The notes below the pieces were generated by a model. That model was not told the origin of the DNA, did no database searches, and was given only the letters and a program-made list of their open reading frames with translations. This document shows positions 11,471 through 23,939 of a stretch of 64,000 nucleotides of DNA, piece after piece. Origin of the DNA: Cannabis sativa (taxonomy: Eukaryota; Streptophyta; Magnoliopsida; Rosales; Cannabaceae); NCBI RefSeq assembly GCF_029168945.1, contig NC_083603.1, forward strand, positions 48,308,406 through 48,372,405, in the 5' to 3' direction. The translations under genes were made by a program, and so were the position numbers. Position 1 is the stretch's first letter. Every line of letters begins with the position of its first letter.

Positions 11471-12877
11471 AAGGGCCAAAGACAAAAAGAAATGAAAATA
11501 TAGAAATATGTCCAACAAAAACAAAAAGAAAGAAAACTTATGCCCCATAAAGCTTGATCAATGAGGCCAACTGCTTGGACATCTCTTGCTGAACCTCCTC
11601 CATGGCAGCAAGACGATTGGAGCAGCAAGAAGAGCATTTGAGCGGGCTTGTTTAGATTCCACCATTTTCCTTTTTGGGATGCCCTAGGTTCTTTGTTCTC
11701 ACCATTTTGATCTGAAAGAGACAATGAACAGCAAACAAGCAAGAGAGACAAAGAAATAGAATCGGGTAGGTGGTGAGAGTTAATGACAAAAATTGGTTGA
11801 AATAAACATGGGAGAGTTTAGCAAAAAGGAAACCAATTTCAACATATTTGAGAAACCACCAGCCCACGATTACAAAAGGAAACTGCCCACTCCTTGCAAC
11901 TTCTTTCCCCTTTTTTTTAAAAAAAAAATAAAAGGAAACTAGAATTACCAACAATATTTCCAAAAATAAGTCAATCTTTCAAGATTAAAGACACATTACC
12001 ATATAAAAGATCAATCTTTAAATGGAAACATATCAAAAATAAATCAAAGAAGAATGAATGTTGATACTTACCATTTAGGCACAAGGTTTCCTTAACCCAT
12101 GAAGCAAGTCACACGCCTCCCTCTTTTTTATTTTATTTTTTATTTTTTTTTATTTTAAATTAAAACCGAAAATAAAATACAATGTGTACAATAAATATAT
12201 GTGATTCGAATCAAGCAAAGAAATCAAATATCATTGACAATTGACAAAATAAAATACATGTTATGCTTTTAAGGAAAATAACTAATTAGTATCTCAGGAA
12301 ATACTCATACTTAATTGATGTTGAGGGAAAAGATATGCATGTTACTCAAAATTGTGAACCAGGATTATCAATTTAAAATTAATAGAGGAGACTTACAGAT
12401 TTGAACACACTTGTCAGACATAAGTGTGTGCAGTGAAAATAGGATCATTGTCCTTGGCAAGATTTTTCATTTTCGCCTTTTTCAATTTGATCCCGCAACT
12501 GGATGCTTTCACACCATACTGAAGGTAGCCCTTTTCTATGGTAGTGCATCCTCATCATAGTTGCTAATTACAATGTTCCAGCTTACTCAACAGATGGCTT
12601 TCACACCTCAGTATGGGTAGCTCTATTCCAGCAAGGGGCCTGACAAGACTGAAACAAAAATTGCTCAACTCTGTATAAGTACATTATTTAATCCTAGACA
12701 CAAATAAAGAGTAACATGAACCTTTTAACACAACATCACAAAGTATGATCAGACTGAGATCCTAACTAATTATATTTCAAAAGCATAAACATGATTTGTC
12801 AAAATAATATGATAGAAGATTAAGAGCTAGAGATGAATCACATAACACTATTGTACACGAATTATGAACAAATAAAA
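11471..12877 (-). other. Element C 3' non-coding region
   Basis: This stretch lies between the end of pol and the purine array, where some Sireviruses carry an envelope-like gene. I see no supported open frame here, only short chance frames and A/T-rich runs (for example about 11907-11928 and 12122-12160). The part 10960-11826 has a second copy at 18937-19786. Confidence 0.7.
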
Positions 12878-14902
12878 TTAAACAATGCAAACTCCCAAAG
12901 ACTTTCTGAGGGAGTCAAAGCGACTTGCATCTAGGGCCTTTGTGAAAATATCAGCTAATTGTTTTTCAGTATCAACATATTCTAATTGCAATGATTTATT
13001 TTCAACAAGTTCCCTGATAAAGTGGTGTCTTATGTCAATGTGCTTTGTTCTAGAATGTTGAACAGGATTTTTGGAAATATTTATGGCACTAGTATTATCA
13101 CAAAAAATAGTCAAAACACCTAATTCAAACCCATAATCAATCAACATTTGTTTCAACCACAATAGTTGAGTACAACAACTGCCAGCAGCTATGTACTCAG
13201 CTTCGGCAGTAGACAAAAAGATGGAATTCTGTTTCTTGCTATGCCAAGATACTAGATTATTCCCAAGAAAGAAACACCCTCCACTTGTGCTCTTTCGATC
13301 ATCAGCATTTCCTGCCCAATCTGCATCACTAAAACAAGCAAGATTTGAATTAGTATCTTTCGAGTACCAAATTCCATAATCAGGAGTGCTATTAACATAT
13401 CTAATAATCCTTTTTACAGCTGATACATGAGATTCCATAGGATTACTTTGATATCTAGCACACACTCCCACACTGTAACAGATATCAGGACGACTAGCAG
13501 TTAAATACAAAAGACTTCCAATCATGCTACGATAGAGTGTAGTGTCTACCTTTACTCCATTCTCATCTTTTGTTAATTTCAGTGTGGTGCTCATTGGAGT
13601 ACTTACCTGCTTAGCCGATTCAAGGCCACATTTCTTGACAAGGTTCTTAGCATACTTGCTTTGAGATACAAATGTACCTCCTTCCATTTGTCTCACTTGA
13701 AGACCAAGAAAGAAATTAAGCTCACCAACCATGCTCATTTCAAATTCACTTTTCATTTGATCAACAAATACCTGCACTTCATGGTTAGATGTAGAACCAA
13801 AAACTATATCATCAACATAAATTTGAGCAATGATAAAATCAGATTTTATATGTTTGATAAAAAGAGTTTTATCAACACTACCTCTGTGATAGCCATGCAA
13901 AAGTTAAAATTGAGTCAACCTTTCATACCAAGCTCGAGGAGCTTGTTTCAGACCATACAAAGCTTTTTCAAGTTTGTATACATGGTCTGGAAATTGAGGA
14001 TCTTCGAATCCTTTTGGTTGCTCAACATAAACTTCCTCATTCAAAATACCATTTAGGAAAGCAGATTTCACATCCATTTGAAACAATTTAATATTTAGAA
14101 TACAAGCAATACACAAAAGTAAACGAATTGATTCTAATCTTGCAACAGGAGCAAAAGCTTCATCAAAATTAATACCTTCTACCTGTGTGTACCCTTGTGC
14201 CACCAAACGAGCCTTGTTTCTCACAATTGTACCGAACTCATCACTTTTATTTTTAAACAACCACTTTGTTCCAATAACATTTATACCTTTTGGTCTTCGG
14301 ACCAAAATCCATACCTTGTTGCGAACAAATTGGTTGAGTTCCTCTTGCATTGCATTGAGCCATTCCTCAAAGGTCATGGCTTCCTTCACATTTTTCGGTT
14401 CATATTGAGAAACAAAGCAAAGAAAGCTGATTAAATTAATATACCTTCTGCGAGTTACCATGCTTTCTTCAGGATTTCCAAGGATGAGATCTTTTGGATG
14501 ATTCAGTTTGACTCTGGTGCTTGGTTCTTTCTGAATAGAGTCAGTGATGATGTTTGGATGAGTCAAGATAGACGGTTCTGGTTCTCCAGTCTCAGTTGCA
14601 GCAGCAGATTCGTCATTTGCATCATCAGCAATAGGTTCTGCTGCATCAGGATCTGCTGTTACAACTTCTGGAGGAGTATCCATGAGACTATCTATCTTTG
14701 CTTCTGTGGAAAACTCTGAAAAGTCTCTAAAATCATCAACAACCACATTAGTTGATTCCAAAACAGTTTGAGTTCTCATGTTATAAACACGATAAGCTCT
14801 ACTGTTTAAGGAATATCCAATAAACACACCAACATCACTTTTAGCATCAAATTTACCAATATGCTCACGATCTCTATAGACATAACACACATCCAAAAAC
14901 AT
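12878..14902 (-). pseudogene. Element C pol: reverse transcriptase and RNase H
   Basis: The minus strand encodes a Copia RT and RNase H. RT motifs include KWLFKNK, KARLVAQGY, QMDVKSAFLNG, ALYGLKQAPRAWYE and the active site YVDDIVFGS. RNase H shows DADWAG-DDRKSTSGG, STAEAEY and CDN-SAI. A single in-frame TAA at 13904-13906 separates the RT palm into two readings, and a frameshift near 14890 separates it from integrase. The sequence is of the Sirevirus/Maximus type. The protein would copy the RNA genome into DNA inside virus-like particles; as it stands the gene is inactive. Confidence 0.92.
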
Positions 14903-16244
14903 GAAAATGACTTACATTGGGGCGCTTACCTTTCCAGATTTCATAAGATGTTTTTGAGGTACCTGGACGAATAAACACTCTGTTTATTATGTAGCAAGCT
15001 GTGTTAATAGCTTCAGCCCATAAGCGCTTTGTCAACTTCTTGCTATTTAACATCACTCTTGCCATTTCCTGCAATGTTCGATTCTTCCTCTCAACAACTC
15101 CATTTTGTTGAGGAGTTTTGGGAGCTGAAAATTCATGAGTTATACCTGTAGACTTGCAAAAATCAACATACACAGAATTTTCAAACTCCTTACCATGATC
15201 ACTTCGAATTCGAACAATTTTCCCAATATTACAACCTTTCTCAACTCTTAATCTCAGACAAAGAGTTTTAAAGGCATCAAAAGTGTCAGATTTATCTCTT
15301 AAGAAATCTACCCAAGTAAAACGAGAGAAATCATCAACACACACAAAGATATATCGTTTACCATTCAAACTTTCAACTTGGATTGGACCCATAAGATCCA
15401 TGTGAAGCAATTCCAATACCTTTGAGGTATTGATATCAGACACAGGCTTGTGAGTGATTTTTAATTGCTTCCCAAGTTGACACGGTTCACACTTACCTTC
15501 ACTTTCCTTACCAAGCTTGGGAAGACCTCGAACAATACCTGCATTTGACAATTTTTTCAGGTTTTTAAAATTAATATGCCCAAGCTTGGCATGCCACAGA
15601 TCTGTGGTGTTGTTGATAGCTGAATGACAAGTAAACACAGGGGTTAGAGTGTAACAGTTATCATTGGATCGAAATCCTTCCAAGATACATTCATTGTCAT
15701 CATTCAGAACATAACAATGATCACTATCAAAAGAAACAGTAAACCCTTGATCACAGATTTGACTGATGCTAAGTAAATTAGCCCTCAGTCCTTCAACTAA
15801 CATCACATTTTTCAGTCTAGGTAACCCTTCAAAATTTAGAGTTCCCATACCAACAACTTTTCCAGATAGGCCATTACCAAAAGTGACTTCTCCACATTGC
15901 ATAGGCCGAATGTTAGTCGAAAAATCCTTGTCACCTGTCATATGTCTAGAGCAACCACTGTCAAAATACAACATTTGAGATGCAGCAGTTTTATCAGAAA
16001 AACCAGCTAGACACTTCTTTTTCACCCATATTTGTTTCAAACCTTTATGTTTCTTATGAGATTTTTTCAAATTATCAAAATAATTTGTTTTAAACAGATT
16101 GTTCAACGTGAAACATTTAGGTCTGATATGTCCTTTTCTACCACAAAAATGACAAATGGGAACAAATCTTTTTACCTGAGATCTTACCCTTTTCGAAAAT
16201 CCTGGAGATTTTGCAGCATCAGAAGCTGTTCTTGCAGCAACAGG
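14874..16244 (-). pseudogene. Element C pol: second zinc knuckle, protease and integrase
   Basis: After the TAG at 16245 the same frame continues with a second CCHC knuckle (CHFCGRKGHIRPKC), then the aspartic protease motif YFDSGCSRHMTG, then the integrase with a zinc-binding DLWHAKLGH...CEPCQLGK, core residues in LLHMDLMGP, IRSDHGKEF and TPQQNGVVERKNR, and the GKRPNVSHFHVFGC segment. The integrase frame runs out at 14874 and RT continues in another frame. Two zinc knuckles before the protease are typical of Sireviruses. Confidence 0.92.
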
Positions 16245-17750
16245 CTATGAAACTGTTACGGCAGGGTTTGTAGCCTCAAGGTGATTCGTTGGAACACTAG
16301 ATTTTACAAACTTCGTGACTCCAGAACTTTCCATTCCATTCGAACCAAGGCCTGCGAAACCTCTCTGACCTGCATTCTGAGCTTTTTCAAAAATAGAAGA
16401 TCTAGGATTAAGCATTTGAACATTTTTCTTAAAGTTTTCAAGTTCCTTCTTTAATAGAGAGATTTTTTCATCTTTATCAAAAAAACTTGTCTCATATTCT
16501 TTTATTTTCAAATTACACATTTCAATCTGATGAGACAATTTTTTATTCAATTTATTCAACTCTCTATTTTCAGAAGCAACCTGAATCCATTTTTCATACA
16601 TGACTTTGTATGATTCAACAAGAGATTCTTCACAGATTTCAGACTCATCTGAATCTGATTCCTCTTGTTTGGTGGTATTATTCAGACATACCAATCTAGC
16701 TTTCACCTGTGAATCACACAACACATTAGTCTTAACAGAGGTTAGGGCAACATTTTCAGCAATATCTTCATCACTTTCGGTTTCATCATCACTCCAAGTG
16801 ACATTGAAACTTTTCTTATTCTTTTTCAAAGTGTTTGCACACTCAGCTTGAATATGCCCAAAACCTTCACATTCCCTGCACTGAATTCCCTTTTTGTTAG
16901 AGACAGATGGTTTAATGAAAGTATTACCTTTTGAACCTTTCGAAATATTCTTTTTATTTCCCATCTTTTTCATATATTTCTGAAAATTCTTAGTTAATAA
17001 AGCAATCTCATCATCACATTCACTATCAAAATTTTCATTATCAGCAACTTTCAAAGCAATACTTTTACCTTTATCAGCAATGGATTTTGGTTAGTCCTTT
17101 TGTTTAATCTGTTGATTTAATTCAAAAGTACGTAAGGAACCCATCAATTCTTCCACTTTCATAGTGCTAAAATCTTTAGCTTCCTCCATTGCCAAAAGTT
17201 TAGTATCAAACCTTTCTGGAAGAACTCTAACAATTTTTCTCACAAGAACAGAATCATCTAGCTTTTCTCCAAGAGCAAAATATTCATTAGCAATGTCAGA
17301 TAATTTTTCATAGAATTCAGTTAAAGTTTCATTATCAGACATTCTAAGCTCATCAAATTTAGTTTGAAGCATGATAAATCTAGATCTTTTCACATCAGAA
17401 GTTCCTTCAAACTGAGTTTGCAGAATCTCCCAAGCTTCCTTAGCAGAAACACAAGATGATATAAGTTTAATGTAACCCTCACCTACACCATTAAAGATAG
17501 CATGCAAGGCTTTGATATTGTAGGCAGATAGTTTATCATCTTCAATAGACCATTCCAGTTCAGATTTTATAGTAGTATTACCTGAAGAATCTGTCTCAAC
17601 TGGAGGAGATTAACCTGATAGAACCATTCTCCACGCCTTCTCATCTTGAGATTTGATGAAGGCCCTCATTCTAACTTTCCAATAAGGATAGTTAGAGTCA
17701 TTAAGCAATGGTGGTCTAGAAATAGAACTTCCTTCTGCAAAAAATGACAT
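16245..17750 (-). pseudogene. Element C gag
   Basis: The ATG at 17750 starts MSFFAEG, followed by SISRPPLLNDSNYPYWKVRM, the N-terminal motif of Copia Gag. The frame is then interrupted by TAA at 17610-17612, TAA at 17091-17093 and TAG at 16245-16247, but never changes frame, so the protein could be followed throughout: capsid region with AKEAWEILQTQFEGTSDVK, a CCHC knuckle (CRECEGFGHIQAEC), an acidic stretch, and a long coiled-coil-like segment. The last two stops can be explained by single C-to-T changes in glutamine codons, the pattern expected from deamination of methylated cytosine; that cause is inferred. Confidence 0.9.
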
Positions 17751-17794
17751 TCTAACAAAAACGTTATAGGACCACACTAAGAGTTTAGTGTCCC

Positions 17795-17806
17795 GCTCTG
17801 ATACCA
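17795..17806 (-). promoter_or_regulatory. Primer-binding site of element C
   Basis: TGGTATCAGAGC on the minus strand lies two bases from the LTR end at 17809 and is complementary to initiator Met-tRNA. It shows that the 17809-18936 copy is the 5' LTR for the gag-pol body. Confidence 0.92.
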
Positions 17807-17808
17807 AT

Positions 17809-18936
17809 TGAAAAACCGTGTTTTTGCAAATGTTAGTTGTATATAAGAAAATATAAAAACTGTAAGAGTTTGCAGCAGCAGAAAGTAATTCTGCTACAAA
17901 GAAAACCGAACAGTGAATATAAAATATTTGCAGAAAAATAAATAACTTGACACAAGAGATTTGTACGTGGTATCAGTGTTCTCCCGAACACTCCTAGTCC
18001 ACGGGGCCACGCCCAGAGAATGAAATCAATTAATAAAGTATCAAAATTACAAAGACAATTGACTTAAACAAGTTTAGACTCCCTCTAAAGTATTGCCGCA
18101 ATCCTTTGTAATCCACTTTATGAATCTGACTTCTTGAAACACCTTCAAGCCCGAACTCCCTTCGTCTTTGAAGTGTGAGTGCTTACTTCCTCCCAAAGTA
18201 AGGCTTCAACAAGTCTTCTCCCCAAGACCAAGTGCTTACTTCCTCCCGAAGTAAGGCTTTATCAAGTCTTCTCCCGAAGACCAATCTCTTGTTCAGTCAA
18301 GTAGTTCTTCACAACCTCTAGGATAGAGTAAGAACAGAAATAGAACAACTAGAACCTAGATGAACAACTAGGCTCTCACAAAACAAAGAAAGACTATCTT
18401 CTCTCAAAAGATAAATGTAGAAAATGAATAATGGAAGAGGTGATCCGAATGGTTGCTCTCTAGGCTCTATTTATAGACCATAGAAACCAAAGAGGCAACC
18501 ACAAGTTCGAATTAGCAGCTGTACAAAAACTTTCCAAAAGAAACACGATCTGCTACATTAGATTCGGATGCTGACGCAACAGATCTGACCAGAAACGGGA
18601 AACTTGCTATAATCGGGTCTGATCCTCTATCAATGCTTGATTCTTACCAAAAACAGATTAGATATTCTGATTGTATCAAGATACAATCGAAATCAATAAG
18701 GAAAAGGCAATAAACAAAGTTTCCCTAAAAAAGACAACTTTCCAAAAGAGAATTCCTTCTCTTTTGAGAAGATTTCAACAAAGGAAAGTTCAGCTGAAAG
18801 TGCAACTTTCCAAACAAGGAAAAGGGCAACTACAATCCGAATTTATAAGGTAAGAAATCGAATATGAATGCACAACAATCTTACCATAAATGGAAAAATT
18901 ATTTTGTCAACTAACTTGCCAAAAAAAGACTTTACA
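17809..18936 (-). repeat. Element C 5' LTR (shared by two tandem units)
   Basis: This is a complete 1128-bp LTR, starting TGAAAAACCG and ending TTTACA on the plus strand. It is followed outward by the same purine-tract sequence that borders the 3' LTR, so it also behaves as the 3' LTR of a second, truncated unit lying upstream in the element's direction. Confidence 0.9.
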
Positions 18937-19786
18937 ATCTCCCCCTTTGGCACTTTAGATGAACAAAATAATTTTTAACACAAAGTACCTGCAAGATAAA
19001 GTTAGCCATAACAAATAACTACTCCCCCTGAGTAACACAATCGAAACCAACAATAACTAAAGAAACATGCTAACTTTTAAACCAAATAGTTCACATGTAC
19101 CAAACACAACTCCCCCTGGAAAAAGGGTCTAGAGTTGATAAAAACAAATTGAATGCTCAATAAAATGCACATTAATTAAGAAATATTTTGACAACTAACT
19201 TGCCAAAAAAGGACCTAGCAATCTCCCCATTTGGCACTTTAGATAATCAAAATATTATTAATTAACAAACACCTACAAAACAAAGTTAGCAAAATAAACA
19301 TAAAAACTCCCCCTGAGAAGCACAACATTAAACCAAAATAAACAGCTAACTTTGACCAAAGATGAACACAAACACAAACACAAACACAAACCTCAACTCC
19401 CCCTAGACAGTTGAGTATACAATTACTCCCCCTTTTTGTTTATCTATAAGGGCCAAAGACAAAAAGAAATGAAAATATAGAAATATGTCCAACAAAAACA
19501 AAAAGAAAGAAAACTTATGCCCCATAAAGCTTGATCAATGAGGCCAACTGCTTGGACATCTCTTGCTGAACCTCCTCCATGGCAGCAAGAAGAGCATTTG
19601 AGCGGGCTTGTTTAGATTCCACCATTTTCCTTTTTGGGATGCCCTAGGTTCTTTGTTCTCACCATTTTGATCTGAAAGAGACAATGAACAGCAAACAAGC
19701 AAGAGAGACAAAGAAATAGAATCGGGTAGGTGGTGAGAGTGAATGACAAAAATTGGTTGAAATAAACATGGGAGAGTTTAGCAAAA
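18937..19786 (-). repeat. Truncated second internal region of element C
   Basis: These 850 bases duplicate 10960-11826, the purine array and adjoining 3' non-coding region, apart from a short indel near 11615 and scattered substitutions. They lie outside the 5' LTR, where host sequence should begin. The match stops at TTTAGCAAAA. A 12-16-base copy of nearby LTR-internal sequence (AAAATTGGTTGAAATA) then leads into element B's LTR. Confidence 0.85.
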
Positions 19787-19793
19787 TTGGTTG

Positions 19794-20386
19794 AAATAGA
19801 GATAAAATTTGATAAAATTGCAAAATCAAGTGAGGCCCAATACTACACCATGGCCGGCCACTTAATGTGTTTTTTCAAATTAATATTTTCATTATTTTAA
19901 TGCCAAATAATTCTAAACCTAGACCTAGTAGTAGCCTATAAATAGAAAGTGATGGCTCAGTCAAATTATAAGTTTTCAGATCATCTTTCTGACAGAAATT
20001 TCTCTCTTCAGAAAACTGAGCCTTCCCCACTTTCTACACCTTGGCCGAAACCCTCTCTCTTTTCTTCTTCATCTTTTTCGTGACCCTAGTGAAAGAGTAA
20101 GTGCCCACACACAGCAAGCAGTAACTCAATCATAGATTGGAAGACTGTGAAGGATCAAACTTGAAGAAGAAGGACATTCGGGCTCAGATCTTGATTATAC
20201 TCTGCTACAGAAAGGATACAAGGGTTAGAGATCTGAGTGGAAGGAGACATTAATTCTGCTGCATCAATGTAAGGTTTTCTTAACTTTATATGTGTTTAAT
20301 TTATCCTTTTAGAAAGTTCATATTTAGGCTGTTTAAACAACATACTTGTGAGTAGATCTAAGATCCTGGTAAAATAATTTCCAACA
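19794..20386 (+). repeat. Element B 5' LTR, right part
   Basis: It matches 36807-37398 of the 3' LTR and ends ATTTCCAACA. It includes the TATA box (TATAAATA, 19937-19944), a pyrimidine-rich leader and the R/U5 part. Differences from the 3' LTR include CTGCTACAGAAAGG against CGCTACGTAAAGG near 20205. Confidence 0.92.
19937..19944 (+). promoter_or_regulatory. TATA box of element B 5' LTR
   Basis: TATAAATA lies in the LTR and is conserved at 36950-36957 in the 3' LTR. A related CTATAAAAGG stands at the same relative place in the diverged LTR at about 57431. Confidence 0.65.
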
Positions 20387-20388
20387 AC

Positions 20389-20402
20389 TGGCCTCAGAGC
20401 CA
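20389..20402 (+). promoter_or_regulatory. Degenerate primer-binding site of element B
   Basis: TGGCCTCAGAGCC begins two bases after the 5' LTR. It matches the initiator-Met consensus TGGTATCAGAGCC except for two bases (CC for TA). Confidence 0.75.
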
Positions 20403-23400
20403 TGGTAATTGATTTACTTACATGAAATTTGGACTTTAAAACGATTGTTTGTATGTTCTTTGGATGGAATCATGTTGTATTGAGTGTTATTTGATGATTG
20501 ATTGATGTTAGTAAAATTTTCGTGAAAAATAATTGCGATTTTATCTCTATAATTATTTTTATTGGATAGTATGGAAAAAATTAAGCAAGTTAGCCTTTTA
20601 CAGAACTTAATTTGAATTTTATTTGAATTAGTTATGATTTTTTGAAGATTTGAAAAAAATCGGGGCTGTGCTGATATTTTCCTGCGATCGCAAATCTGTC
20701 CGTACAGTTCACAATTTTTTCGTTTTTCTTTGATTTTTCATGCTTTTTCATGGAATTAATTTCTGATTTTTTGTATAGTTTTGTATATATACTATTACTA
20801 TTCCTAATTCAATTCTAATAATCATTTTGAATTAATTTAATATTTATTAAATTTAATTCAAGATATTAGTGTAATTTGAATTTGAATAGAATTAGTATCT
20901 ATCTTCTTGCTTAAAAATCTATCTTATTTTTAAATTTGATTATATCTTATCTTACTTTTAAATTTAAGGTCAGATTTTATATATATATATTTTTTTTTTT
21001 TTAAATTAAATCTTTTTTAGATATTTTGACCTTATTTAAATTTAAAATAAGATATTTATAATCATGTAATTTTAAATAGATGTAAGATATTTTGCTAACT
21101 TTTAAATTTTGTTATTTTATTTATTTAAATTAAATCTAAAATCTGAAAAGATATTTCATTTATCTTTTCTAATTTTTATTTAATTTTTATTTTTAAAATA
21201 ACATTTAATTTTTAAAAGTAGTTAGCAAATTTTGAAATGATATTTAGGTTGGTTGAAACCTAATTTTTCAAAAAGTAGGTTTAATTTTAAAATTTTTTTA
21301 ATTTTCGAAATTTTAATTTTTTTTTATTTCCGAAATTAAAATATTTTTTTTATTTTTTATTTTTTTTTTCGAGAATTAAAATTTTTTTATTTAATTATTT
21401 ATTTTTTCGAAATTATTTATTTAAAATTAAATAAATCCTACTTCCAACTATCCAGCTAACCTTGTTGCAGGAGTATGTGGTTTTAACTTGTGTGTAAGTT
21501 TTTTCAAAACCTATTATTACTTGATTGCAAATAGCCATGGTTACTTTTTGCCACATCTAATGATCTGATGGCTCCCTTGGTCAAGTTAATAATTTGTAAC
21601 AAGTAAATTTTACAATCTTCTTTCATCTGTGTATGACCTAGCAACATGATAGGAACCATCCAAAGTGTGCCTGTGTGAGCCTATATGTTTATTTTTTTAA
21701 TATAGATGCATATAGGTTGTTGCTAAATAAAATGTCACACCATGATAGATTTTATTTAGGTCCATTTAGTTATTGGACCTATTCAATTAATAACAGTTAT
21801 TTATTTTAAGGTTAAATTCCTCTCTTTTGGGCCTTGTGTGAGAGTTGGGAGCCATAGAAGTGGGTACGACATACTGAACCCAGCACCCCCTCACATGAAC
21901 TACCCCAATTGTGAAGGCCCATTTGCCTGATTTGAATAACTGTACTAGGTTAATTATATTAGTTTGACCTAATAAAATTGAATTAGCAACATAATTAACT
22001 TTTAAAATATATGAAAATTTATTTTCATTTTAATATTTTAAAGTTAATTTTAAGAAAAACACTTTTAGTTTTAGATATTATTTCTAGACAAACTATTTGT
22101 ATTTTTCTTGTATTTAATTAAATATAGAATTTTGACTAACTAAGATTCTTTCTGGAGCTTATTTAATTAAATATTCCTATTTAAGTTATAAATTAGTTGT
22201 ATCAACTGCTTTTTCTTATCTAACTTAAATTTTAATATTTGATTTAAATTTTAAATCAAGTTGAGGAATCCTAGGCATTAGTTATTAAAGATTCTTAAGA
22301 TATTTTTTAAGTTAATATCTTTTCAAATATTAACTTAAAATGGAATATTTTAGATATTTTTTGGTTAATATCTTTTCAAATATTAACATTAAAAAGATAT
22401 CTTCAAATTAAGTGGTTACAACTTAATTTTTGATATTTAATTAAATCTAAATTTGAAATTATTTAAGTTTTAGGATTTTTCTATATAACTTAAATTTGAT
22501 ATTTTTCAAATTTTTTGAAAAGATACTTAGTCAAATAAGATATTTTCTAGATAGTAATATCTAGACTACTTATTATTTCTAATATTTAAATAGGAAAATT
22601 ATACTTTGTGAAATTAAGTATTTAAATAATTAATTTTGGTACAATTTTATTAAGTATATTTTTCCTAGTATTAAACTAGAAATAAATAATTAAGCCTTCT
22701 CTACACTTAATTATTATTTCTTGAATTTAATACATTTAATTAACTTGAAAAATCTAAATATCTAAGTTGATTTTCATCATGATACTTAAATATTTATTGA
22801 TTTTTCATGACACTTAATTAAATAGAAAATTATTTTTTAGGTTGAAATTTAATTTTTCAAATTAAATTTAAATAATTTTCAATATATATATTTTTCTTTA
22901 TTTTATTAATCAATTTCGAAATTTGCATTTTATTTATGCAATATTTTCGAATTTTTTATTTTGAAAAATAGATTGAGTTGTAAATTAATTATTTATTTTA
23001 ATTAATTCTTGGACCAACTATAATCAATGATTTTTTCATTTAATTGATTAAATTTAAAATAAATGAATTTAAAATATATATATATATATTATTAGAAATT
23101 GAATTAACTAGTCAAAAGAAAGTCTAGATAGGTGATATTTTTGCTTGAAGTATTTCTTTTCTATTTTTATTATTTTCGAAAATTCTATTTTTATATACTT
23201 TAAATTTTCGAACCCAATAAATATAATCTCAAAGGAAATTTTTAAGTTGCTAATTATTTATTTAATTCAACTTAAATTAATTTCCTTAATATTTATATTT
23301 AAGATTATTACTAAGATAGAAATAATTAATTTTATTTCAATCACCATCTAAGTATAATTTTATAAATATTATATTAAATTCTTATTTTTGAATTTTAATT

Positions 23401-23939
23401 CTTAAATAGAATTTAATGAGATTTATTTATTAGAATAATAAAGAAAATACATTTTAAACAATGAGCTTTATTATTATTAAGATATTCGATCTCCATTGTG
23501 GGTTTTACACCGCGTTTGTTTTAGTGAGTAATCCTCCCTAATGGAGGAACGTTCATTAGCAATTTCGCACCGGTTAATCTCGCATGATAAGTGGTTTGTA
23601 AGTGTTTTATATGGTATAGATCACCCTAATGGTGGCGACCATATTTGACTTGCAAATTGCGAAACAATGGTAGAAGCTCATGAGATAGAATAGCCTTGAC
23701 TCTCGCCTAAACGGGACAACGCTGGATTCTGATCTTGATCGAATAAAAGGTTGCTAGAATGTTTAACATTTTAGATGAGCTGACAACTCTATTCAATGGA
23801 TGGTAGCTTTGACTCTCGCCTAAACGGGACACTGATATCAGTTTGTTGAAAACCTTGGAAATTATTTAGGATTGAATTTTTTAAGTATTTTCTCATATCA
23901 TTCCTACTTGCTATGTGCTTATAATTTCTGAATTGTTTT
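20403..23939 (+). other. Long non-coding leader of element B
   Basis: About 3.5 kb of extremely AT-rich sequence lies between the primer site and gag, without a supported gene. Two less AT-rich patches stand out: about 21815-21950, and 23480-23860. The latter contains GACTCTCGCCTAAACGGGAC twice (from 23698 and 23811). The leader is cut at 23939 by element E, and gag begins about 70 bases after E ends. Confidence 0.8.

Larger units (their letters stand above)
742..19786 (-). mobile_element. Element C: Sirevirus-type Copia retrotransposon (minus strand) with a partial tandem unit
   Basis: In its own orientation, reading from right to left, C consists of a truncated internal 3' fragment (19786 to 18937), an LTR (18936 to 17809), a primer site, gag-pol (17750 to 12878), a 3' non-coding region, a polypurine array (11460 to 10960) and a 3' LTR (10959 to 742, split by element D). 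LTR lengths are 1128 and 1127 bp once D is removed. Integrase and RT sequences, two gag zinc knuckles and many purine tracts before the 3' LTR are traits of the Sirevirus (SIRE/Maximus) lineage. The left end abuts B's LTR. The right end is a deletion junction, so no TSD can be read. Confidence 0.85.

Noticed and set aside
11467..11963. Minus-strand frames of 94 and 103 codons in element C's 3' region, considered as an envelope-like gene.
   Set aside because: They overlap each other, are short, consist mainly of Phe/Leu-rich translation of A/T runs and show no envelope features.
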